NCBI GenBank assembly: GCA_902727855.1
Contig: CACVAS010000057.1
Coordinates: 62,001-126,000 of the forward strand
Reading direction: 5' to 3'
Source of the DNA: an uncultured Sulfurovum sp.
Lineage (GTDB): Bacteria; Campylobacterota; Campylobacteria; Campylobacterales; Sulfurovaceae
DNA length: 64,000 nucleotides
Shown here: in pieces, positions 1 to 8,425 of the stretch
How the letters are laid out: each line of letters starts with the position of its first letter
Position numbering within the stretch: the first letter of the stretch is position 1
Made by a program: the position numbers and the translations under genes
Notes under the pieces: model-generated
What the model saw: the letters and a program-made list of their open reading frames with translations, nothing else
Told to the model about the DNA's origin: nothing
The model's database searches: none

Positions 1-435
1 GGAACTCTAGCAGTTTCTGAATTGGCAAATCTTCATATTGTGCATGCTTGGTATGTACCTGGTGAAAGTACATTGCAGGGGCCACGTGTAAGAATGAACC
101 AAATTCAAATGCTGGAATATGCACAAAATGTAAAGCATATACATGAGAAGAAACTAGATGCTCTCATAGATAATCTTTCTAGTAAAAAGACAGGAGAATT
201 AATGGATTTTCTTAAACCTCAAAAACACCTTATCAAGGGGTTTCCAAACAAAGTTATTCCAGAGTTTGCAAAAAAAATAGATGCGGATTTAGTTGTAATG
301 GGAACAATTGGACGTACTGGTATACCAGGGCTAATTATCGGTAATACTGCAGAAGATATACTTAACCAGATGGATTGTTCCGTACTTGCGGTGAAACCAT
401 CTGGATTTGTTTCACCAGTGCTACTTAAGAAGTAA
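1..435 (+). CDS. Universal stress protein, UspE-like, C-terminal part (5' end outside window)
   Basis: The reading frame is open from base 1 with no convincing start, so the gene begins upstream. The visible part is one Usp domain. Near its end it has the nucleotide-binding pattern G-x2-G-x9-G-N (GTIGRTGIPGLIIGN), followed by the usual terminal strand SVLAVKP. This resembles the second domain of UspE-type tandem proteins. Usp proteins are cytosolic and bind ATP or other ligands; a specific role cannot be read from the sequence. It ends 6 nt before mrpF, so it is probably cotranscribed with the antiporter operon and may be a regulatory partner of it (inference). MrpE is not seen in the window and may lie upstream. 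Confidence 0.85.
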   Translation, partial: GTLAVSELANLHIVHAWYVPGESTLQGPRVRMNQIQMLEYAQNVKHIHEKKLDALIDNLSSKKTGELMDFLKPQKHLIKGFPNKVIPEFAKKIDADLVVMGTIGRTGIPGLIIGNTAEDILNQMDCSVLAVKPSGFVSPVLLKK

Positions 436-441
436 CTGAAA

Positions 442-720
442 ATGCAGACTGTACTGGTTTTACTAGCAATGTTTTTGATGCTTAATCTTGTTGTCGGGAT
501 GTGGCGTATTCTTAGGGGACCAACGACTGCTGACCTTATGCTTGCAACTCAATTGTTTGGTACAATCGCAGTAGCCATACTACTGGTGTTAGCCGAAGTG
601 TCAAATCAGACCAATTTACTTGATGTAGCATTGATTTTTGCTCTGCTTTCTGCTGTTACTGCTGTGGCCTTCGTGCGCCGAACCGATCCAAAGGAGAGCA
701 ATAACCATGACATTGATTGA
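442..720 (+). CDS. mrpF: Mrp-type cation/proton antiporter subunit F
   Basis: A 92-residue protein with three hydrophobic segments and the MrpF/MnhF family pattern RxxRGPTxxDRxxA, seen here as RILRGPTTADLMLATQ. It is a small inner-membrane subunit of the Mrp (multiple resistance and pH) Na+/H+ antiporter complex. The length is normal for the family. ATG at 442 follows the Usp stop by 6 nt, and its end overlaps mrpG by 14 nt, as is usual for mrpF-mrpG. No MrpE precedes it inside the window. Confidence 0.88.
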   Translation: MQTVLVLLAMFLMLNLVVGMWRILRGPTTADLMLATQLFGTIAVAILLVLAEVSNQTNLLDVALIFALLSAVTAVAFVRRTDPKESNNHDID

Positions 721-1003
721 ATATATATCATTAATTTTTCTTTTAATTGGAGCGTTCTTCTTCTTAGCAGGAACTTTGGGGCTTCTTAGATTTCCTGATG
801 TCTACACGCGTCTACACGCATTAACTAAAGCAGATAATATTGGACTGGGGTTCATCGTATTAGGACTTGCATTGCAGTCGGATTCTCTTGTTACAGTTGC
901 CAAACTAATACTCATCTGGGTACTTGTACTTCTTTCAGGTGCGAGTGTGGCGCATTTAGTTGCTAAAAGTGCACTAGATAAAGGAATACGTTTATGGAAG
1001 TGA
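707..1003 (+). CDS. mrpG: Mrp-type cation/proton antiporter subunit G
   Basis: 98 residues, three membrane segments, with the MrpG/MnhG core GTLGLLRFPDVYTRLHA, which is the family hallmark. I chose ATG 707 because it follows a clear AAGGAG box at 691-696. The frame is open further 5', but that part lies inside mrpF and looks non-coding. It is a small structural subunit of the antiporter membrane complex. It overlaps mrpF by 14 nt and the next gene by 10 nt, which indicates translational coupling. Confidence 0.9.
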   Translation: MTLIEYISLIFLLIGAFFFLAGTLGLLRFPDVYTRLHALTKADNIGLGFIVLGLALQSDSLVTVAKLILIWVLVLLSGASVAHLVAKSALDKGIRLWK

Positions 1004-1302
1004 TAATTAGTATTTTTGATGGCTTATTATGCGTCGTTTTACTATGGGTTGCATGGCAATCACTCTCAAGTACTAATTTATTTAAAGCTATTGTATTGTT
1101 TATTACTTTTGGATTGCTCTTAGCAATATCTTGGGTTCGTTTAAATGCGATTGATGTTGCCATAGCTGAAGTAGCCATAGGCGCTGGTTTGACCGGAGCA
1201 CTTCTTCTAGCAGCATTAGCGAAGTTACACAACACAACCGATACTGACAAAAATTCACCTATGTCGGACAATATCCAATATGAGCAAGGGACAAACAATT
1301 GA
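994..1302 (+). CDS. DUF4040/MbhD-like subunit (detached MrpA C-terminal module)
   Basis: 102 residues, about three membrane helices. The segment IDVAIAEVAIGAGLTGALLL matches the MbhD/DUF4040 module that in Bacillus-type complexes is the C-terminal end of the large MrpA subunit. Here it is a separate polypeptide, as in split Mrp and Mbh-type (membrane-bound hydrogenase) complexes. ATG 994 overlaps mrpG by 10 nt. The C-terminal tail is hydrophilic. The function is inferred from family and context: part of the proton/cation path of the antiporter. Confidence 0.82.
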   Translation: MEVIISIFDGLLCVVLLWVAWQSLSSTNLFKAIVLFITFGLLLAISWVRLNAIDVAIAEVAIGAGLTGALLLAALAKLHNTTDTDKNSPMSDNIQYEQGTNN

Positions 1303-1988
1303 TTGCTAATAAAAATACAAGTGAGGATAAGATAATTCGTTTGGTTTTAATAATATTTCTGACATTTATGGCTTCACTGGTTGGATATGCAGTATTGTCT
1401 TTACCTGAATCATCATCAAACCTTCAAGAATTGGTGGCTAAAAATATAGATATGAGTGGTGTAAGTAATCCAGTTACCGCAGTATTATTAAACTTCCGTG
1501 TTTATGATACCTTCCTTGAGATGGTAGTACTTCTTGTTGCACTCCTTGGTGTTTGGTCTATTAAAGAAGTGCCTATTAAGTCTATGAGTGATTTTGAAAA
1601 CCCTGTACTTGATACGTTAGTTGACATTTTAGTCCCTTTTTCAATATTGGTCTCCATTTATCTCCTTTGGGTAGGTGCACATGCTCCAGGAGGTGCTTTT
1701 CAAGCGGGGTCAGTCTTTGGAGCAGGATTGGTTCTATTGATGTTATCTGGACGTCAACCATTTTTGAACTTCAATGGCTTAGCACTTCATTTTGCTCTTG
1801 TTATAAGTGTAACTATGTTTATTACTATTTCAATATATAGTCTATTTGTATCCGGGGAATTATTGAAGTATCCTCTTTCTCAAGCAGGGAGTATTATCTT
1901 TATACTTGAGGGTATGGCAACAGTTTCCATTGGACTTACGTTGACTCTTCTCTTCCATGGCATTTATACAAAAGAGAAATCCAAATAA
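1299..1988 (+). CDS. mrpB: MrpB subunit with fused MbhE-like N-terminus
   Basis: 229 residues. The first part (about 1-85) has two helices and the segment VLLNFRVYDTFLEMVVLL, typical of MbhE. The rest is an MnhB domain with GAHAPGGAFQAGSVFGAGLVL, the MrpB signature. The start is probably TTG at 1299, which overlaps the previous stop (TTGA) and has GAGCAAGGG just upstream; no ATG lies at a suitable place. In the complex, MrpB packs beside the MrpA-type subunit. It overlaps mrpC by one base. Confidence 0.85.
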   Translation: MIANKNTSEDKIIRLVLIIFLTFMASLVGYAVLSLPESSSNLQELVAKNIDMSGVSNPVTAVLLNFRVYDTFLEMVVLLVALLGVWSIKEVPIKSMSDFENPVLDTLVDILVPFSILVSIYLLWVGAHAPGGAFQAGSVFGAGLVLLMLSGRQPFLNFNGLALHFALVISVTMFITISIYSLFVSGELLKYPLSQAGSIIFILEGMATVSIGLTLTLLFHGIYTKEKSK

Positions 1989-2296
1989 TGAATATGTTTT
2001 TTATATATGCCTTGACAGGTACAGGACTTTTTTTTATTGGACTTTATGCTTTGATCATTCATGCTCATTTATTACGAAAAATACTCGCACTGAATATTAT
2101 GGGCAGTGGAGTATTTTTGGTACTCATATCTTTGGCAATGCGGAGTGGCGATTCAACGCCAGACCCTGTTTCTCATGCCATGGTTATTACGGGTATAGTT
2201 GTTGCTGTTTCAGCTACTGCACTTGCACTGGTACTCATGTTAAAGGTAGTTGATATATCTGGCAAATCTAGACTTACAGATCAGGAGGATGAATAA
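1988..2296 (+). CDS. mrpC: Mrp-type antiporter subunit C (NuoK-like)
   Basis: 102 residues, three predicted helices, homologous in pattern to NuoK/MnhC: LNIMGSGVFLVLIS and DPVSHAMVITGIVVAVSATA. The latter is the family signature (DPxxqALvLTaIVIgxa). It is a small membrane subunit that links antiporter-like subunits. The start overlaps the mrpB stop (TAATG). Confidence 0.88.
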   Translation: MNMFFIYALTGTGLFFIGLYALIIHAHLLRKILALNIMGSGVFLVLISLAMRSGDSTPDPVSHAMVITGIVVAVSATALALVLMLKVVDISGKSRLTDQEDE

Positions 2297-2297
2297 T

Positions 2298-3761
2298 ATG
2301 TATCACTTTATTATGACGCTTCCATGGGCTATTATTTTGATTTTACTTCCTTTAATAGGAGCAATTATTAGTTTTCTCTGGTCAAAACAAGGAACTAAAG
2401 TAGGGATAGTCGCAGTCACTTTTGTACTTATCTCTGTTATCTTTTTCACATGGTTCATGGTTGAAAAAGGCGTCTATCTTCATACGATTAGTGGATGGGC
2501 TGCACCATTGGGTATCAATCTATATGCGGACGGATTAAGTCTTATTATGCTCATCATGACTGCTTTAGTGGTCTTAGGTATCAGTGTATATGCTATGGGT
2601 TATTTCTCCACAGATCAGGCAAAGCGGTTTTGGCCACTTTGGCTTTTGATCATTGCAGGGTTAAATGCACTATTTTTGTCATCTGATATATTTAATTATT
2701 ATGTCACCTTGGAATTGATTGGTCTTGCAGCTGTTGCGTTAACTGCTTTAGGAAACACTCGTAAAGCTTTTGTTGGAGCCATGAGGTATCTTCTTGCAAC
2801 ACTTTTGGGTTCATTACTTTATCTCTTTGGCGTAGGGCTCTTGTATCATGGTTTCGGAAGCCTTGATCTTGCCATACTCTCTCAAAATGCTGAAGCAACC
2901 CCAATACTTTGGGTATCATTGGCATTAATAAGTGCTGGTTTATTACTTAAGACTGCTCTTTTCCCACTTCATTTTTGGCTACCTCCTGCGCATTCGAGTG
3001 CACCTGCACCTGTAAGTGCATTATTATCTGCATTGATTATTAAGTCCTCTTTTTATATTCTTGTTCGTGTTTGGGTGGATATCTTTGGACCTCTAAGTGA
3101 TGGTACTGTAGCAAGTATATTTGGTTTCTTAGGTATGCTAGCTATTTTATGGGGATCTTTTCAGGCTTTAAGACAAACACGACTAAAGTTATTGGTAGCG
3201 TATTCAACAGTAGCTCAGATAGGGTACCTCTTTGTGGCTTTTTCATTAGCATTGAGTGGTGCTACTACAGCTTGGAATGCAGTTGTTTTTCTTGCTTTTG
3301 CGCATGCTCTGGCAAAAAGTGCCATGTTCCTCGTTGTAGGTAATTTATTGCGCTTTGGTGGGCATGATGAAATCATACATCTTGATCGGGTTGCACAACG
3401 TTTACCTATCACTACAGTTGCATTTGGTTTAGCGGGCATTAGTATTATAGGATTACCGCTCAGTGGAGGCTTTATTGGAAAGTACTTTCTTCTTGAAGCA
3501 GCATTACTTGAGGAACAATGGGGATTTATCATCATTCTTCTTATCGGTAGTTTATTATCAGCTGCCTATATCTTTAAAGTGATGAGTCATTTTTTTACTC
3601 CATCGTCAAAGCCTCATGATTCAAATGTCATCCCTGCAAATATGGAGTGGTCAGCACTGTTATTAGCAGTCATTGCCATACTATTGGGATTATTTGCTGC
3701 ATCACTCTTGTCTATTATCGATTTAGGGTCTCCATTTGAATTGAAAGGAGATAATGTATGA
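2298..3761 (+). CDS. mrpD: Proton-conducting antiporter-like subunit 1 (MrpD/NuoN family)
   Basis: 487 residues, about 14 membrane helices, of the ND2/ND4/ND5 superfamily. The conserved TM5 glutamate is present (Glu139 in VTLELIG), as are the TM7 lysine in LLKTALFPLHFWLP and the family signature WLPPAHSSAPAPVSALLS. I chose ATG 2298 because AGGAGG at 2283-2288 sits 9 nt upstream; the earlier in-frame ATG at 2289 abuts that box. This is one of three such subunits in the operon. They probably carry the H+/cation exchange activity. Confidence 0.88.
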   Translation: MYHFIMTLPWAIILILLPLIGAIISFLWSKQGTKVGIVAVTFVLISVIFFTWFMVEKGVYLHTISGWAAPLGINLYADGLSLIMLIMTALVVLGISVYAMGYFSTDQAKRFWPLWLLIIAGLNALFLSSDIFNYYVTLELIGLAAVALTALGNTRKAFVGAMRYLLATLLGSLLYLFGVGLLYHGFGSLDLAILSQNAEATPILWVSLALISAGLLLKTALFPLHFWLPPAHSSAPAPVSALLSALIIKSSFYILVRVWVDIFGPLSDGTVASIFGFLGMLAILWGSFQALRQTRLKLLVAYSTVAQIGYLFVAFSLALSGATTAWNAVVFLAFAHALAKSAMFLVVGNLLRFGGHDEIIHLDRVAQRLPITTVAFGLAGISIIGLPLSGGFIGKYFLLEAALLEEQWGFIIILLIGSLLSAAYIFKVMSHFFTPSSKPHDSNVIPANMEWSALLLAVIAILLGLFAASLLSIIDLGSPFELKGDNV

Positions 3762-5251
3762 ATTTCGATAACTTCATTCCTCTTTTGATGATAATCAGTT
3801 CATTTTTACCTGCAATTATGATTTTTGGACTTGCCGAAGAAAAACAAAATTTACGTAGAGCATTAAACCTCATTGGTGTTGTATCAACACTTGTGTTTGT
3901 TGTCTTTATGTTTATTGGTGTGTATCATGATCATCATTATGAAACACGTTTTTCATTATTACCAAATATAGACTTGGTACTTATTGCTGGTCCAATTGCT
4001 TTATTTTTTGGAGGACTTTCAAGTGTCTTATGGCTTTTGACTACTATTTACGCAATAGGTTATTTAGAAGGTTCCCCACACCGTAGCCGATTTTTTGGTT
4101 TTTTTAGTTTGTGTATTACTGCTACTTTAGGCATAGCATTTTCTGGTAACCTTATCACTTTTTTAATTTTCTATGAAATGTTAACTTTGGTTGCATACCC
4201 TCTTATTGTTCATCGAGGAACAGAAGAATCTAGACTTGCTGGACAAAGTTATCTTAAGTATACAATTTTTGGGGGCACACTCCTATTACTGGGTACAGTA
4301 TGGCTCTATACATTAACAGGAACACTAGACTTTACACCACGGGGATTCATAGAAAATGTAGATGAAGAGCATTATTATGCTCTTGTGAGTATTTTTATTT
4401 TATTGATTACAGGTTTTGGAGTCAAAGCTGCACTTTTTCCTTTACATGGATGGTTACCACGTGCTATGGTTGCACCTGCACCTGTGAGTGCATTACTTCA
4501 TGCCGTAGCAGTTGTAAAAGCAGGTGCATTTGGTATTGTTCTTGTCGTTTATGAAGTCTTTGGTGTTGAAAAGGCTGCCCAGATGGGGCTTACTCAGCCA
4601 TTGGCAGTGGTAGCCGCAATGACGATTATTTATGGATCAGTTAAGGCTTTATATCAAGATGATCTAAAACGAAGACTTGCATATTCTACAGTGAGTCAAG
4701 TTTCTTACATTATTTTGGGAACTGCGATTGTTGGTCCAATTGCTACAATAGGCGGAGTGGTTCACCTTGTTCATCAAGGAGTAATGAAAATTACACTCTT
4801 TTTTACAGCTGGCAATTTTGCAGAGACACTGGGTATTCACAAAGTAAGTGAAATGAATGGTGTTGGTCGTCGTATGCCGTTAACGATGACGGCTTTTACT
4901 ATCGGTGCACTTGGTATGATAGGTGTACCACCAATCGCCGGATTTATAAGCAAATGGTATCTCGGTCTTGGAGCCCTAGAAGCAAATCAGGATTGGGTTA
5001 TTTTAATCCTTATTGGAAGTAGTCTTTTGAATGCAGGGTATTTTCTACCTATTTTGTACCGTGCATGGTTTTTACCTGAACCGGACAAATGGCCCGATGA
5101 ACATGATTTTGGTTCAAAGGAGACCTCGTTGATGCTACTTATACCACCATTGGTTACAGCACTTTTAGCATTGGTCTTTGGTCTCTTAGCATCTTCTTCA
5201 TATAGTCCGTTAGAATGGGTTAAATTGATTGCAAATCGGGAGTTTTATTGA
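3758..5251 (+). CDS. Proton-conducting antiporter-like subunit 2 (MrpA N-domain/NuoL-like)
   Basis: 497 residues, about 14 helices. The TM5 glutamate (Glu140, FYEMLTL), the lysine-containing segment FGVKAALFPLHGWLP and the signature AMVAPAPVSALLHAVAVVKAG are all intact, so it should be competent for proton transfer. It resembles the core domain of MrpA without the C-terminal MbhD/MbhE/MrpB extension, which is encoded separately by the small genes upstream. ATG 3758 overlaps the preceding gene by 4 nt; its stop overlaps the next ATG by one base. A clean assignment between MrpA-like and MrpD-like needs a tree. Confidence 0.87.
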   Translation: MNFDNFIPLLMIISSFLPAIMIFGLAEEKQNLRRALNLIGVVSTLVFVVFMFIGVYHDHHYETRFSLLPNIDLVLIAGPIALFFGGLSSVLWLLTTIYAIGYLEGSPHRSRFFGFFSLCITATLGIAFSGNLITFLIFYEMLTLVAYPLIVHRGTEESRLAGQSYLKYTIFGGTLLLLGTVWLYTLTGTLDFTPRGFIENVDEEHYYALVSIFILLITGFGVKAALFPLHGWLPRAMVAPAPVSALLHAVAVVKAGAFGIVLVVYEVFGVEKAAQMGLTQPLAVVAAMTIIYGSVKALYQDDLKRRLAYSTVSQVSYIILGTAIVGPIATIGGVVHLVHQGVMKITLFFTAGNFAETLGIHKVSEMNGVGRRMPLTMTAFTIGALGMIGVPPIAGFISKWYLGLGALEANQDWVILILIGSSLLNAGYFLPILYRAWFLPEPDKWPDEHDFGSKETSLMLLIPPLVTALLALVFGLLASSSYSPLEWVKLIANREFY

Positions 5252-6984
5252 TGAATACCATTTTATACCACTCCATACTATTTATAAGTATGATATGGCC
5301 ACTTTTATTGGCATTTTTATTTATATTTAAACAGTTTCATTCCAAACTACTTTACTTTACTCCTTGGGCAGCATTACCTGCTTTACTCGCGGTGGCCATT
5401 TCTTCAACCTATGCTACAGAATTTGAACTTCCTTCGTTACTGGTTGGAGGTAGTTTTGCACTAGATGAAACTGGAAAAATATTTATGTTGTTAGCGACAC
5501 TTTTGTGGACTCTATCAGGTGTGTATGCAAAAAGTTACTTTAAAAGTATAGAAAATAAAGTATCGTTTTATCGCTATTTTTTACTCGCGATGGCTGGAAA
5601 TTTCATTTTGATTTTGGCACAGGATATGATTAGCTTCTATGTTGGTTTTACGCTTATGAGTTTTGCTTCATACGGGTTAATAGTTTTTAACAAAACTGCT
5701 CTTAGCTTTAAGGCAGGACTTGTTTATATATCATTAGTTGTACTTGGGGAAGTCATATTGTTTTCAGGATTGTTAATGATTGCCAGTACTTCTGAGAGTA
5801 CATTGTTTAGTGCTGTTCCTGAGAATATCATCTTGGATTCTAGTCATGATCTGATTATATGTTTGATTTTCATCGGGTTTGGGTTAAAAGCAGGTGTTTT
5901 TGGTCTGCATGTATGGCTTCCTCTAGCACATCCTGAGGCACCAGCACCAGCAAGTGCTGTTCTTTCAGGTACGATGATCAAAGCAGGCATCCTTGGTTGG
6001 ATACGGTTCTTACCAGTGGGTACGATAGCTTTACCGGAGTGGGGAACTGCTATAATTATTTTGGGATTCTTTACAGCTTTTTATGGTGTAATCATAGGTT
6101 TAACACAGCGTGACCCAAAAACAGTTTTGGCTTATTCAAGCATCAGTCAGGTGGGTATTATTACAATGTCCATTGGTTTAGGGATGCAATTCCCTGAAGT
6201 GTGGTCAGTTGTACTTACTGGCATTGCATTTTATGCACTTCATCATGGGCTTAGTAAAGGTGCTTTGTTTTTAGGTGTAGGTCTTTTTGGAAGCAAACAG
6301 CTGAAGCAGAGAGTTTGGGTATGGTTGGGACTTTGGTTACCTGCTTTGGCAATAGCAGGTGCTCCATGGACTAGCGGAATGCTAGCGAAAGATTTAGTGA
6401 AAAGTTATACTTTATATGTACCGGCTCCATGGGATACATTACTGCCATTGTTATTATCAGGGAGTGCATTAGCCACAGCATTACTCATGGCAAGGTTACT
6501 ATACTTATTACGTCCATCTGCTGAACCTTATGGATCAAAACCATCGATCGGTTTAATATTACCATGGAGTGCATTACTGCTCACTATCATTCTCGTTCCT
6601 TGGTTAGGAGTCTATTCGTTTGAATACGCTATGAACAAGGAAATATTTGGAAGCCTATGGCCAATTTTGTTAAGTCTTATGATTAGTATTGGGGTATATA
6701 GGATGCATATATTTAACAAGGTAAAGCCAATTCCTGCAGGTGATATACTTGTATGGATTGAATTGGGATTAATATTACTGAAAAATAATATAAAAAAGTT
6801 GCATAATTTAACTCAATATTTGACTTTATTACAAGAAGATATTCAGCGAATTTTTAATGCAGTGCAAACATTATTTTCTGTGAAGTTAAGACAGAGTGAA
6901 TCTTTTTTAGTCCGTTGGGAGGTAGCTATCACTTTGATGGTACTGATGATGAGTGTTGTTGTCTTTATCTCATTTAAGCGTTAG
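5251..6984 (+). CDS. Proton-conducting antiporter-like subunit 3 (ND5 family, atypical TM5)
   Basis: 577 residues, 14-15 helices, longer than its two paralogues because of a C-terminal amphipathic stretch and a final membrane helix. It keeps GLKAGVFGLHVWLPLAHPEA and PAPASAVLSGTMIKAG. At the TM5 position where the other two subunits have Glu, it reads FYVGFTLMSF, so the usual catalytic glutamate is absent. It may therefore have a structural or altered coupling role (inference). The start ATG overlaps the upstream stop (TGATG). It is the last gene of the antiporter operon; a gap of 176 nt follows. Confidence 0.83.
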   Translation: MNTILYHSILFISMIWPLLLAFLFIFKQFHSKLLYFTPWAALPALLAVAISSTYATEFELPSLLVGGSFALDETGKIFMLLATLLWTLSGVYAKSYFKSIENKVSFYRYFLLAMAGNFILILAQDMISFYVGFTLMSFASYGLIVFNKTALSFKAGLVYISLVVLGEVILFSGLLMIASTSESTLFSAVPENIILDSSHDLIICLIFIGFGLKAGVFGLHVWLPLAHPEAPAPASAVLSGTMIKAGILGWIRFLPVGTIALPEWGTAIIILGFFTAFYGVIIGLTQRDPKTVLAYSSISQVGIITMSIGLGMQFPEVWSVVLTGIAFYALHHGLSKGALFLGVGLFGSKQLKQRVWVWLGLWLPALAIAGAPWTSGMLAKDLVKSYTLYVPAPWDTLLPLLLSGSALATALLMARLLYLLRPSAEPYGSKPSIGLILPWSALLLTIILVPWLGVYSFEYAMNKEIFGSLWPILLSLMISIGVYRMHIFNKVKPIPAGDILVWIELGLILLKNNIKKLHNLTQYLTLLQEDIQRIFNAVQTLFSVKLRQSESFLVRWEVAITLMVLMMSVVVFISFKR

Positions 6985-7149
6985 CGTCTTACTATGTAGA
7001 GCAGATTAATACTTCGTACAATAGGTGAAATTAGATCTCTCCCCACTAATCTTAACCTCCAAATCAGTCAATATAAATGTATAATTTTATTTATTATGAA
7101 TATGATATCAATAAACATTTTTTTAATACATAAGATCATTTATTTAAGA

Positions 7150-7155
7150 TAAAAT
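7150..7155 (+). promoter_or_regulatory. Candidate -10 element directly before tesA (possible leaderless start)
   Basis: TAAAAT ends 5 nt before the tesA ATG at 7161 and no Shine-Dalgarno is present. A transcript from it would begin at or next to the ATG. This is the weakest of the leaderless candidates in the window. Confidence 0.35.
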
Positions 7156-7160
7156 AACGA

Positions 7161-7763
7161 ATGAAAAAATTTATGCTCATTGTGTTTTTATTTAATTTCT
7201 CAGTTTTAAATGCAAAATCTCATACAATTCTCTTTTTGGGAGATTCACTCACTGAAGGTCTTGGAGTGAGTAAAGAAGATGCCTTCCCAAAACAGGTTGA
7301 GCATTTGATACAAACAGAGATCAATACAAGCATTACTGTCATCAATGGCGGTGTCAGCGGTTCTACCACAAGCGATGGACTAGCACGCCTCAAATGGTAC
7401 ATGAGGAAAAATCCTTCTATGGTTTTTTTGGCACTAGGTGTCAATGATGGACTAAGAGGACTCAATCTTGAACTCAGTCAGAAAAATCTTGAAGAGATCA
7501 TCAAGTATGCGCAGAAGTCTGATGCAAAAGTACTATTGGCAGGGATGCTTTTACCTCCCAATTATGGGCCAGAGTACACTAAACGTTTTAATGATATGTA
7601 TGAGGAACTAAAAGTCAAATACAAGCTAACGAGTATGGGCTTTTTACTCGATGGGGTTGCTGGTGAAAAGGCGTTGAATCAAAGAGACGGTATTCACCCC
7701 AATGAAAAAGGTCATGCATATATTGCAAAAAAAGTGTTTGAATTTATCAAGGAATATCTATAA
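7161..7763 (+). CDS. tesA: TesA-like SGNH esterase/lysophospholipase
   Basis: 200 residues with an N-terminal signal peptide (about 1-18, ending LNA), so periplasmic. The SGNH blocks are visible: GDSLTEG with nucleophile Ser29, GGVSGSTT, LGVNDGLRG, and the final DGIHPNEKG with Asp176 and His179. The family cleaves acyl esters and thioesters (TesA: thioesterase I/protease I/lysophospholipase L1). Length is as in E. coli TesA. It is followed with a one-base overlap by a LolD-type ATPase and a large permease, the same neighbourhood as E. coli tesA-ybbA-ybbP but in one operon here. No Shine-Dalgarno precedes the ATG. Confidence 0.9.
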   Translation: MKKFMLIVFLFNFSVLNAKSHTILFLGDSLTEGLGVSKEDAFPKQVEHLIQTEINTSITVINGGVSGSTTSDGLARLKWYMRKNPSMVFLALGVNDGLRGLNLELSQKNLEEIIKYAQKSDAKVLLAGMLLPPNYGPEYTKRFNDMYEELKVKYKLTSMGFLLDGVAGEKALNQRDGIHPNEKGHAYIAKKVFEFIKEYL

Positions 7764-8425
7764 TGCTAGAATTAAAATCACTAAAAAAGTCGTACCATCA
7801 GGGTTCGCAGACGATAAGGATATTTGAGGATTTGAATTTTCACGTTCAAGAGGGCGAGAGAGTTGCTATTATGGGTAAATCAGGCAGTGGTAAATCAACA
7901 TTTCTTTCACTCATTTCAGGTATCATCAAACCCGATGCTGGGGATATTACACTAAATACTGTTTCTTATAAAGAACTAAAAGAGAGCCAACTTAATGATT
8001 TTAGAGCGATGAACATTGGGTTCATTTTCCAAAACTTTCATTTAGTCTCTTACCTAAATGCACTTGAAAATGTCATGCTTCCTGCTAAAGTCTGTAAGGT
8101 TTCCAAGCCTAAAGAAAAAGCGATTAAACTTTTAGAAAGAGTAGGGCTTGGTCACCGACTTGATCATCTACCCTCTGAGCTTAGTGGTGGTGAAAAGCAG
8201 CGTGTTGCCATAGCCAGAGCACTTATTCATAATCCAAAGATTATTTTAGCCGATGAACCAAGTGGCAATTTAGATGACCAGACTGGTAACTCTGTGATGG
8301 ACAGTCTTTTTGAACTGATAAAACAGAACCATACCACTCTCATTCTCGTGACACACTCAAAAGAGGTTGCAGCGCGTTGTGAAAAAACCTATGAGCTTGT
8401 ACAGGGTAATTTAAAGCTATGTTAG
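7763..8425 (+). CDS. ABC transporter ATP-binding protein, LolD/YbbA type
   Basis: 220 residues with complete nucleotide-binding motifs: Walker A GKSGSGKST, Q-loop IFQNFHLV, signature LSGGEKQRVAIARAL, Walker B IILADEPSGNLD and the H-loop LVTHS. This size and motif spacing match the LolD/MacB/YbbA group, which powers mechanotransmission ABC systems acting on lipoproteins or other envelope substrates. It starts within the tesA stop and overlaps the permease gene by 7 nt, so the three genes form one operon. Confidence 0.9.
   Translation: MLELKSLKKSYHQGSQTIRIFEDLNFHVQEGERVAIMGKSGSGKSTFLSLISGIIKPDAGDITLNTVSYKELKESQLNDFRAMNIGFIFQNFHLVSYLNALENVMLPAKVCKVSKPKEKAIKLLERVGLGHRLDHLPSELSGGEKQRVAIARALIHNPKIILADEPSGNLDDQTGNSVMDSLFELIKQNHTTLILVTHSKEVAARCEKTYELVQGNLKLC

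Noticed and set aside
963-1298. 111-codon minus-strand open frame over the MbhD-like gene
   Set aside because: Antisense shadow of a membrane-protein gene that overlaps its neighbours in the normal operon fashion.
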